From contig CABSEO010000024.1 in NCBI GenBank assembly GCA_902476665.1, positions 1 through 11,679 on the forward strand: a stretch of 11,679 nucleotides of DNA. The letters run 5' to 3'. The notes under the pieces were generated by a model. The model searched no databases, was not told the origin of the DNA, and worked only from the letters and a program-made list of their open reading frames with translations. Positions 6,105 through 11,679 of this stretch are shown piece after piece. Made by a program: the position numbers and the translations under genes. The DNA comes from an uncultured Emergencia sp. (GTDB taxonomy: Bacteria > Bacillota > Clostridia > Peptostreptococcales > Anaerovoracaceae). Position 1 is the stretch's first letter; each line of letters begins with the position of its first letter.

Positions 6105-6759
6105 TCTCTCTCCCCCTAATTTTTTCAAAAATATAGATTGCAGCCAGCAGATATGCGATGCCTAAGCTCCATCCGCCGATAATATCAGTCGGATAGTGTA
6201 CACCAACATAAACTCTGCTGAATCCGATGGCTGCAATAAGCAGAATCAGAAAAGCCGTCAGGCCGTCTGCCAGTTTCCGATTCCTGCAATACCGTCTGAT
6301 CAGATAAATAAGGATACCGAAGCAAACGATACCATTCATAGAATGTCCGCTTGGAAAAGAGAAGCCGCCCTGTTCGATGATCCTTACTGCAATATCCGGT
6401 CTGGGTCTCTGAAACACAGTTTTTACCACTTTATACAAAACAGTAGAGCTCAGAGAAATAATCGTAAAAGGAATTCCGATATTTTTCCGTGTTCCCTTAT
6501 ATAACAGAAGGAGAATCCCCAGCAGTGTAATGGTCTGCCAGTTTCCCAGATAAGTGATGGGGATCCAGATACTGTTAAGTAAAGGTGTCCGATGTGTATA
6601 AACCCAATGAGTAATTGTTTCATCAAAAGATAATGTTCTTCCGGAAGAAACCTGGTATGCAACATAGGCGAAGCATAACAATGCTCCGCCTATTATGATC
6701 CATTCTGCATACATTCTTTTTCTACTTCCGTAATCCCATTTTCCTGCCTTTTGGTCCAT
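6082..6759 (-). CDS. PAP2-family membrane phosphatase
   Basis: A 225-residue polytopic membrane protein with all three lipid-phosphatase motifs: KTVFQRPRP (113-121), FPSGHS (135-140) and SRVYVGVHYPTD (181-192). Catalytic residues are H139, H188 and D192. About six hydrophobic segments are visible (near 18-36, 63-87, 95-112, 141-155, 166-180 and 195-211), with the motifs on one side of the membrane. Likely substrates are phosphatidic acid, phosphatidylglycerol phosphate or undecaprenyl pyrophosphate; the sequence does not decide. GAGGT precedes the ATG by 6 bases. It lies 24 bp after the UPF0145 gene, and its end overlaps the cysK-like gene by 23 bp. Confidence 0.9.
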   Translation of the reverse strand: MDQKAGKWDYGSRKRMYAEWIIIGGALLCFAYVAYQVSSGRTLSFDETITHWVYTHRTPLLNSIWIPITYLGNWQTITLLGILLLLYKGTRKNIGIPFTIISLSSTVLYKVVKTVFQRPRPDIAVRIIEQGGFSFPSGHSMNGIVCFGILIYLIRRYCRNRKLADGLTAFLILLIAAIGFSRVYVGVHYPTDIIGGWSLGIAYLLAAIYIFEKIRGRENDLSKNH

Positions 6760-6783
6760 GTGGTTACCTCGTTTGCTGTAGCA

Positions 6784-7095
6784 TTATCTGAATTTTACAG
6801 CGGTTCCATAGACGATAACTTCTGCTGCCCCCTGCATAATGGCTGCAGAGGAAAATTTAACGTTGACAACTGCATCAGCACCCAGTGCCTCGGCCTCATC
6901 TACCATTCTCTTGGTTGCAATCTGTCTGGCTTCCTGCAGCATTTCAGTATAACCTTTCAGTTCGCCTCCAACCAGCGTCTTAAAGCCGGCTCCTATATCT
7001 TTTCCTATATTCTTAGACTGCACAACATTTCCTTTTACCATTCCTAAAACATCAAATTCCTGGTTCGGAATATAATCAATATTAACAAGCTTCAT
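6784..7095 (-). CDS. UPF0145 (YbjQ-like) family protein
   Basis: A 103-residue protein of the conserved YbjQ/UPF0145 family, recognised from KNIGKDIGAGFKTLVGGELKGY (28-49) and the long stretch of A/E-rich helix ending EALGADAVVNVKF (69-81). No signal peptide or membrane segment is seen. Its function is unknown; the family is sometimes labelled a heavy-metal-binding domain, without cysteines to support that here. The ATG at 7095 has AGGAGG 6 bases upstream; an extra 20 upstream codons would read through that site. It is the first gene of the leftward six-gene run and diverges from plsC. Confidence 0.88.
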   Translation of the reverse strand: MKLVNIDYIPNQEFDVLGMVKGNVVQSKNIGKDIGAGFKTLVGGELKGYTEMLQEARQIATKRMVDEAEALGADAVVNVKFSSAAIMQGAAEVIVYGTAVKFR

Positions 7096-7155
7096 ATGAT
7101 TTCCTCCTATTCTGCAGCCCTGATATTCTGAGCTATTATTTTTAGTTTTGTTCAT

Positions 7156-7184
7156 ATTATACTCTTTTTGTATAGATATTTCTA
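7156..7184 (-). promoter_or_regulatory. Probable promoter of the leftward six-gene run
   Basis: On the minus strand, TAGAAA (7184-7179, 4/6 to TTGACA), a 17-bp spacer, and a perfect TATAAT (7161-7156). This lies about 60 bp upstream of the UPF0145 start. No operator dyad is obvious. No clear opposite promoter for plsC was found; TTGTAT (7168-7173) with TATGTT (7192-7197) is a weak candidate. Confidence 0.55.
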
Positions 7185-7235
7185 CATGTTTTATGTTATA
7201 TTAATGAAAAGAAGATTTTTTTCAGGAGGTAATTG

Positions 7236-8009
7236 GTGAAATTTTTTAGAAATATCCCACGGGGTTACCAGCTGTTTCGTTCTGTCAGCGTATTTAATGG
7301 CTGCCTGAAGGCTATTGGTGACGCCAGAGAAAGAGGAGATATTGAAAATGAAAAGGCACTCATCGGAGAAGGTGTAGCCAAGTGGATACACAGGCTGATA
7401 AATCTGTTTGACATTACAATTCACATAGAAGGAAAGGAAAATATTCCTCAGGAAGATGGTTTTGTGTTTATTTCCAATCATCAGGGGTATGCAGATATTA
7501 TTGTAATATTGCACATCATGGAAGGCAGGCAGGTTGGCTTTATCGCCAAAGATTCCCTGCAGAAGGTTCCTTATTTCGGTAAATGGATCTCTGCAATCCG
7601 TGGAGTTTTCATCAAAAGAGGGGATTCAAGAGAGGCACTTAAATCTATTCAGGCAGGTGTAAATCATCTGAAACAGGGATTTAATCTGGTTATTTTTCCT
7701 GAAGGAACCAGAAGTCAGTCTGCAGAAATGAACCACTTTAAACCTGGCAGCTTCAAGCTGGCCACAAAAGCGAAAACGAAAATTGTGCCTGTGGCGATAA
7801 ACGGTACCCGTCATTTATTTGAAGATCGAGGCGTTATCACCAAGGGAGCCGTTATTGATGTAAAAATTCTTCCACCTGTCGACACCGCATCTCTGGACAG
7901 ACACCAGACAGCGAATATTCCTCATGAAGTGGAAAATACTATTAAAGAAACCCTGCATGAATTGGTGGAAAAAGAAAAAAGCAGAACAGAAAAGGAGGTA
8001 AAATTATGA
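7236..8009 (+). CDS. plsC: PlsC-type 1-acyl-glycerol-3-phosphate acyltransferase
   Basis: A 257-residue member of the PlsC acyltransferase family. The catalytic NHxxxxD motif is NHQGYAD (81-87), the glycerophosphate-binding motif is FPEGTRS (154-160), and VPVAI (185-189) is the usual third block. It is expected to acylate lysophosphatidic acid to phosphatidic acid at the membrane. I chose GTG at 7236 because AGGAGG is 6 bases upstream; TTG at 7233 would leave only 3. The N-terminal 50 residues are amphipathic or hydrophobic. Its last four bases (ATGA) are shared with the thioredoxin start, so the two are translationally coupled. Substrate specificity cannot be read from sequence. Confidence 0.9.
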   Translation: MKFFRNIPRGYQLFRSVSVFNGCLKAIGDARERGDIENEKALIGEGVAKWIHRLINLFDITIHIEGKENIPQEDGFVFISNHQGYADIIVILHIMEGRQVGFIAKDSLQKVPYFGKWISAIRGVFIKRGDSREALKSIQAGVNHLKQGFNLVIFPEGTRSQSAEMNHFKPGSFKLATKAKTKIVPVAINGTRHLFEDRGVITKGAVIDVKILPPVDTASLDRHQTANIPHEVENTIKETLHELVEKEKSRTEKEVKL

Positions 8010-8317
8010 TTATCAATCTGACAAAAGATACCTTCCGTAAGGAAGTTTTAGAATCTGATGTGCCGGTGATTGTCGATTTCTGGGCACCATGGTGCGGACA
8101 CTGCATCAATCTTATGCCGGTCATTGATGAACTGGCAGAAGAAGCTGACGGCAGATACAAGGTCTGCAAGATCAATATTGACGACGAGCAAGAACTGGCA
8201 ATGCAGTTTGGCGTTATGACAATCCCGACCTGTGCCAAGTTTGAAGGTGGAGAACTGAAAAGTAAAACAGTGGGAGCATTGCCAAAAGCTGCACTGATCG
8301 CACAGTTAGGTATTTAA
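8006..8317 (+). CDS. Thioredoxin with CGHC active site
   Basis: A 103-residue thioredoxin with the complete fold: VIVDFWAPWCGHC (21-33), active cysteines C30 and C33, buried Asp D24, and cis-proline P74 in TIPT. The dipeptide between the cysteines is Gly-His rather than the usual Gly-Pro; CGHC is typical of protein disulfide isomerase and known to give a more oxidising potential when put into E. coli thioredoxin. Two further cysteines (C54, C76) occur, C76 two residues after the cis-proline. No signal peptide is seen, so it is cytoplasmic. AGGAGG precedes the ATG by 7 bases, inside plsC. No thioredoxin reductase gene is adjacent. Confidence 0.93.
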   Translation: MIINLTKDTFRKEVLESDVPVIVDFWAPWCGHCINLMPVIDELAEEADGRYKVCKINIDDEQELAMQFGVMTIPTCAKFEGGELKSKTVGALPKAALIAQLGI

Positions 8318-8332
8318 AAGTTATCCTTAGGC

Positions 8333-8352
8333 TTATCCACATATGTGAATAA
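8333..8352. promoter_or_regulatory. Inverted pair of DnaA boxes
   Basis: TTATCCACA (8333-8341) and, on the other strand, TTATTCACA (8352-8344) both match the DnaA-box consensus TTATNCACA completely. They are separated by two bases and make a near-perfect 20-bp palindrome. A weaker box TTATCCTTA (7/9) lies at 8321-8329. An outer inverted repeat AAAGTTAT/ATAACTTT (8317-8324, 8349-8356) frames the cluster. DnaA binding is inferred. Confidence 0.5.
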
Positions 8353-8409
8353 CTTTGCTGATATCTTTCTTTCAGAAAGTCAGGAAGGAATAATTAACAG
8401 AACTATACA

Positions 8410-8446
8410 AAAGAGGAGCAGTTTCTTATGAAATCTGCTCCTCTTT
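8410..8446. terminator. Bidirectional terminator between thioredoxin and the PepSY gene
   Basis: A perfect 12-bp stem (AAAGAGGAGCAG at 8410-8421 with CTGCTCCTCTTT at 8435-8446) encloses a 13-nt loop that can pair further (TTTC/GAAA). Both strands end in a short T-run, and the flanking genes converge on it. Confidence 0.75.
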
Positions 8447-8518
8447 CATTTATTATCTATGACTTATGCGCCGTTTCATATTTGCTGTTCAGCTTTTGTA
8501 GAACTCCTCAGTAATTGA

Positions 8519-9607
8519 TTAATCCCAGTCATCGTCCCATTCCATTCTATCTTTTTCCCAGCTGATGATTACACCAGAGGATGCATTGATTTCAAACTCA
8601 TATTCATAATCACCTTTTACTGCTTCCCCCTCATAAATCCAGATACCGTCATCCTTTTCAAGTTTCAGTTTTTTGATATCCGCATTTGGGATTTTAGCCA
8701 GAACAATGCTCTGCGCCTTTTCTATAGAGATCTGGCCGTTATTCTGACTGCTGCCTGAGGAAGAACTGCTGTTTCCGCTGTTCTGGCTGCTACTTCCAGA
8801 AGAGCTGTTGTTCTGATTTCCTGTATAGGTTTCGCTGTCATAGTCAAAATAACTTTCATGCTCCGATTCTAATGTAATCTCACCTGTCTGAGCATTAACA
8901 TAGTAGTCATATTCAATGTTATCTTTAATCAGCTCAACTTCATAATAGTATTTTCCGTTTTCACGATCCAGATCCATGTCTTTGACAAATCCACCGCCTG
9001 CTTCCTTGATAACCAGGTCTTCCACTTCTTTTGTTGTCAGTAAATCACTGGAAGAAGTTGTATCCTGACTGTTGTTTGTATTATCCATAGGAATTGTAAC
9101 AGCAGTTCCAAATTTCACTGTGCTGTCTAAAACAGCTCCGCTGACAGGGTGAACATCTGCATTTCCATAAAAATCATTAGCCTTGAAATCCGCCTCGTAT
9201 TCATAAAGGCCATTGTCCTGATTAAGTGTTACCGTAACACTGGTCACACCATCAAACTTTTCCTTGACGATTTTCTCTACATCAGCTTCCTTCAGTTCAA
9301 CAGTCTCACTGCCCAGATCATTATCCAGCTGTGATTCTACTTTTTTAACCTGCTTGGTTTCTTTATTTATCTCAACTTCAAAGCCTTCTGCATTTTCGTC
9401 ATCGTGGAACATTACCTCAAACTTGTTATTTTCTTCTTCACTGGTTACAAACTTAGCTGTAGAGGGCACATACTTCTGAGCGATTTCTTTCGCTTCATCA
9501 AGAGTAAGTGCTGTAGAAAAAGATGTGGAAATCACCACTGCCGCTATGATTACCACTGCCACCACCGCTGCGGCGATTCCGGTTTTTTTGTTTAAATATT
9601 TATTCAT
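8519..9607 (-). CDS. Membrane-anchored protein with four PepSY-like repeats
   Basis: A 362-residue protein. An N-terminal hydrophobic segment (about 10-30, preceded by KKTG) acts as membrane anchor or signal peptide; no lipobox cysteine is present. Four PepSY-like repeats follow, at about 35-91, 104-163, 189-247 and 292-351, each with a helix such as LDEAKEIAQ or IEKAQSIVL and a beta hairpin ending in xVxxxTGxI-like text. A Ser/Asn/Gly-rich linker (265-291) separates the last repeat. The C-terminus is acidic and Trp-rich (WEKDRMEWDDDWD). AAGGAGG precedes the ATG at 9607 by 6 bases; an extra six upstream codons are unlikely. PepSY domains are known as protease inhibitors or extracytoplasmic modulators. 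It diverges from a two-component system whose sensor it may influence; that is inferred. Confidence 0.85.
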   Translation of the reverse strand: MNKYLNKKTGIAAAVVAVVIIAAVVISTSFSTALTLDEAKEIAQKYVPSTAKFVTSEEENNKFEVMFHDDENAEGFEVEINKETKQVKKVESQLDNDLGSETVELKEADVEKIVKEKFDGVTSVTVTLNQDNGLYEYEADFKANDFYGNADVHPVSGAVLDSTVKFGTAVTIPMDNTNNSQDTTSSSDLLTTKEVEDLVIKEAGGGFVKDMDLDRENGKYYYEVELIKDNIEYDYYVNAQTGEITLESEHESYFDYDSETYTGNQNNSSSGSSSQNSGNSSSSSGSSQNNGQISIEKAQSIVLAKIPNADIKKLKLEKDDGIWIYEGEAVKGDYEYEFEINASSGVIISWEKDRMEWDDDWD

Positions 9608-9658
9608 GACTTGCCTCCTTATCATCTATTCATTAAATATTATTCTCTGATGTTGGTC

Positions 9659-9730
9659 TTATCATAATCCATAGAAATGAAAATAAAATGAAAAATTTCA
9701 TTGAAAATTCATTTTTTTGTTTTATGATAA
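9659..9730. promoter_or_regulatory. Shared operator region between the PepSY gene and the two-component system
   Basis: ATGAAAA occurs at 9677-9683 and 9688-9694 (11-bp step), and TTGAAAA at 9701-9707. AATGAAA-AA-TTTCATT (9687-9702) is a perfect palindrome. TTATCATAA (9659-9667) and its mirror TTATGATAA (9722-9730) flank the set, each supplying a TATGAT -10 for the gene on its side. Direct repeats near one helical turn are typical of OmpR-type regulators. Binding is inferred. Confidence 0.5.
9701..9728 (+). promoter_or_regulatory. Promoter of the two-component operon
   Basis: TTGAAA (9701-9706, 5/6), a 16-bp spacer and TATGAT (9723-9728, 5/6), about 33 bp before the response regulator ATG. 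The -35 overlaps the third ATGAAAA-like repeat. On the other strand TATGAT (9666-9661) may be the -10 of the PepSY gene, which lacks a recognisable -35 and could need an activator. Confidence 0.55.
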
Positions 9731-9760
9731 AATTAACATACTTTTAGGAGGAGATGACAA

Positions 9761-10438
9761 ATGAAGCTTTTAATTGTAGAAGACGAAAAGCGGCTCTGCC
9801 AGACCGTTGCAAAACATCTGAAAAGTGACGGCTACACTGTAGACACCTGTTACGACGGCAGTGATGCATTAGACTATATAAATGGTACAGAATATGACGC
9901 TGTGATTTTGGATATCATGCTTCCGGGGCTGGACGGAATTTCCGTTTTAAAAAAAATGCGCTCCAGGAAACTGAAAACTCCTGTTCTGCTGCTGACTGCA
10001 AAAAGCAGTATAGAAGACAAGGTGGAAGGACTGGACAGCGGTGCAGACGATTATCTGACAAAACCTTTTTCTTTAGAAGAGCTTTCTGCCAGAATCCGTG
10101 TAATGATCCGAAGAAACGGAGCAGAAAGAGTAAACAACACAATTACAGTCGGTCCGCTGACTTTAGATACTGAAAAAAAAATCGCTGTCCGTGAAGGAAA
10201 AACTTTTACTCTGACAGCAAAAGAATACTCCATTCTGGAATATCTTATGCACAATCAGGGGATTGTTCTTTCCAGAGATAAGATCATGCATCATATCTGG
10301 AATTACGATTATGAAGGCAGCAGTAACATTATAGATGTATATATCAGAACCCTGCGCAATAAAATTGATGCTGATTTTGATCAGAAGCTGATTCAGACCG
10401 TGCGGGGCATCGGCTATGTAATTCGTGAAGAAAAGTAA
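9761..10438 (+). CDS. OmpR/PhoB-family response regulator
   Basis: A 225-residue cytoplasmic transcription factor. The receiver domain (1-115) has acidic residues E7, D8, phosphoacceptor D51 (VILDIMLPG), T79 and K101 (LTKPF). The C-terminal winged helix (about 125-222) shows TLTAKEYSILEYLMHN, the recognition helix NIIDVYIRTLRNKID and the wing VRGIGYVI. Its phosphodonor should be the histidine kinase encoded 10 bp downstream. AGGAGG lies 9 bases before the ATG. It probably controls its own operon and the divergent PepSY gene through the repeats at 9659-9730. Confidence 0.95.
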   Translation: MKLLIVEDEKRLCQTVAKHLKSDGYTVDTCYDGSDALDYINGTEYDAVILDIMLPGLDGISVLKKMRSRKLKTPVLLLTAKSSIEDKVEGLDSGADDYLTKPFSLEELSARIRVMIRRNGAERVNNTITVGPLTLDTEKKIAVREGKTFTLTAKEYSILEYLMHNQGIVLSRDKIMHHIWNYDYEGSSNIIDVYIRTLRNKIDADFDQKLIQTVRGIGYVIREEK

Positions 10439-10448
10439 GGTACACTCC

Positions 10449-11679
10449 ATGAAAATGAAAAACAGCTCTATTAAGACCAGAGTGACTCTGTACTATTCTA
10501 TCGTTCTGATTTTGATAACTCTTCTTGTCTTCGGGGTTTTTCTGCTGACAGCAAGCAGACAGGTCAATCTGGTATCGAAGGACACTGTCATGAATGCTGT
10601 GCAGACATCTTTTGAAGATGTAGAATATGACAACAACATTCTGGAAATTGACAATGATTTCGATTCTTATCACAAAGGGGTTACACTGCTGGTTTACAGC
10701 GAAAAAGGCGAACTGATCAAAGGTTCCGTACCCAGCAGTTTTCCTGCATCCACACCTTTATCGTCCGGAACCTATCAGGAAATAGATGATGAAAATGACA
10801 CCTGGCTTGTTTATGATCTGTTCAACTCTTATGAAAACGGACAGGGCATCTGGGTAAGAGGTATCTATAATATGGACAGTACACTCCGTACTTTAAACGC
10901 GGTGAAAAGCTTCATGTTTGTCGTTCTGCCGATCATGGTGCTCCTTGCCATCATTGCAGGCACAAGAATTACAAAAAAAGCCTTTATTCCTGTTACAGAA
11001 ATTACTCAGGCAGCGAATACTATCAACAACGGGCTGGATCTTTCTAAACGTCTGCCTCAAGGGGAAAGTAAAGATGAACTTTACTATCTGACAGAAACGC
11101 TGAATCAGATGATTTCCCGTCTGGAAAAAGCCTTTCAGACGGAAAAAAAGTTTTCCTCTGATGTTTCACATGAACTGAAAACACCCATCGCTGTTATTTT
11201 AGCTGAATGTGAGTACACTCTGGAAGAAACCAGGCAGATTGAGGAGTATCAGGAATCGCTGGAAAACATTCAGAAGCAGTGCAGAAGAACCATGTCTATG
11301 ATTCAGCAGCTTCTGCAGATTTCCCGGACAATTAATACCGCCTCTTCCATTGAACGCGAAAATATCAATCTCTCAATCCTTTGTGAAAGCGTAGCGGAAG
11401 AACTTTCCATAATGGCTGAAGAGCAGGGAGTCAGACTCATCACAGAAATCCAACCGGATGTTGAAATCTATGCAGATGAAACCCTGATAATGCGGCTTTT
11501 AATCAATCTGCTGACCAATGGTGTCAAATATCGCAGGGAAACTGCCGATTCTTATGTGAAACTGCTACTTGCAGACAGTAAAGATCTGAACCAGATAAAA
11601 ATTGTCATTGAAGATAATGGTATCGGTATTGCAGAAAAAGACCAGAACAATATATTCCAAAGATTCTATAAAGCTGATA
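10449..11679 (+). CDS. Sensor histidine kinase, 3' end cut by window edge
   Basis: At least 410 residues; the gene runs off the right edge. TM1 is at about 13-34 and TM2 at 153-171, bounding an extracytoplasmic sensor domain of about 118 residues rich in Asp, Glu and Ser. A HAMP domain follows (about 172-225), then the H-box FSSDVSHELKTPIAV with phosphorylated H241, the N-box NLLTNGVKY (N357) and the G1 box DNGIGI (389-394); the final FQRFYKAD is the F-box. Only the G2 box and C-terminus are missing. The ATG at 10449 follows TAAGG, which overlaps the stop codon of the response regulator. The sensor ligand is unknown; the divergent PepSY protein is a candidate partner on the same side of the membrane. 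Confidence 0.93.
   Translation, partial: MKMKNSSIKTRVTLYYSIVLILITLLVFGVFLLTASRQVNLVSKDTVMNAVQTSFEDVEYDNNILEIDNDFDSYHKGVTLLVYSEKGELIKGSVPSSFPASTPLSSGTYQEIDDENDTWLVYDLFNSYENGQGIWVRGIYNMDSTLRTLNAVKSFMFVVLPIMVLLAIIAGTRITKKAFIPVTEITQAANTINNGLDLSKRLPQGESKDELYYLTETLNQMISRLEKAFQTEKKFSSDVSHELKTPIAVILAECEYTLEETRQIEEYQESLENIQKQCRRTMSMIQQLLQISRTINTASSIERENINLSILCESVAEELSIMAEEQGVRLITEIQPDVEIYADETLIMRLLINLLTNGVKYRRETADSYVKLLLADSKDLNQIKIVIEDNGIGIAEKDQNNIFQRFYKAD

Noticed and set aside
7096..7235. Possible riboswitch or T-box ahead of the six-gene run or plsC
   Set aside because: The region is short and AT-rich, with no conserved T-box, SAM or other riboswitch core and no attenuator hairpin.
8357..8385. CTGA...CTTTC...GAAAG...TCAG imperfect hairpin after the DnaA boxes
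   Set aside because: The stem is interrupted and has no T-run or repeat elsewhere; the strong terminator is at 8410-8446.

Overview
The window reads as chromosomal DNA of an anaerobic, amino-acid-fermenting Clostridia-type Firmicute. The signs are AT-rich intergenic DNA, strong AGGAGG-type ribosome binding sites, TTG and GTG starts, sigma-54 control of a Stickland-type gene, rubredoxins, and Firmicute-style thioredoxin and two-component genes. No mobile element, CRISPR array, rRNA or tRNA was seen. The species cannot be fixed from the sequence.

Left part (1-2805). A leftward gene cut by the window edge encodes an NAD(P)-dependent dehydrogenase best matched to 2,4-diaminopentanoate dehydrogenase (ord) of oxidative ornithine fermentation. 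It has a textbook sigma-54 promoter (684-700). Upstream lies a PAS/AAA+/Fis sigma-54 activator gene (898-2289, TTG start). A palindrome of the form TGCAA-N6-TTGCA occurs twice between activator and ord, about 180 and 204 bp upstream of the predicted ord start site. It occurs a third time over the -35 of the activator's own promoter. This is a self-contained circuit: activator, sites, target promoter and probable autoregulation. A small ArsR-type regulator gene diverges from the activator.

Middle part (2806-7095). After a gene-free stretch of hairpins comes a tightly packed leftward run of six genes: UPF0145 (YbjQ-like), PAP2 phosphatase, cysteine-synthase-like PLP enzyme, PucR-type regulator, a 54-residue rubredoxin, and a flavin-reductase/rubredoxin fusion resembling high-molecular-weight rubredoxin (Hrb). 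Gaps are 15-24 bp, and the PAP2 and cysK-like genes overlap by 23 bp. The run probably forms one transcript joining envelope, sulfur and redox/oxygen-defence functions.

Right part (7096-11679). Rightward, a PlsC-type acyltransferase overlaps a thioredoxin with an unusual CGHC active site (ATGA overlap). An inverted pair of DnaA boxes follows, then a bidirectional terminator. A leftward gene encodes a membrane-anchored protein with four PepSY-like repeats. It diverges from an OmpR-type response regulator and a sensor histidine kinase (cut by the right edge). The shared 153-bp intergenic region has ATGAAAA repeats, a palindrome and mirrored TTATGATAA elements, suggesting that the response regulator controls both directions.

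All starts were re-chosen by ribosome-binding-site position. Functional names rest on motif recognition by eye, not on database searches.
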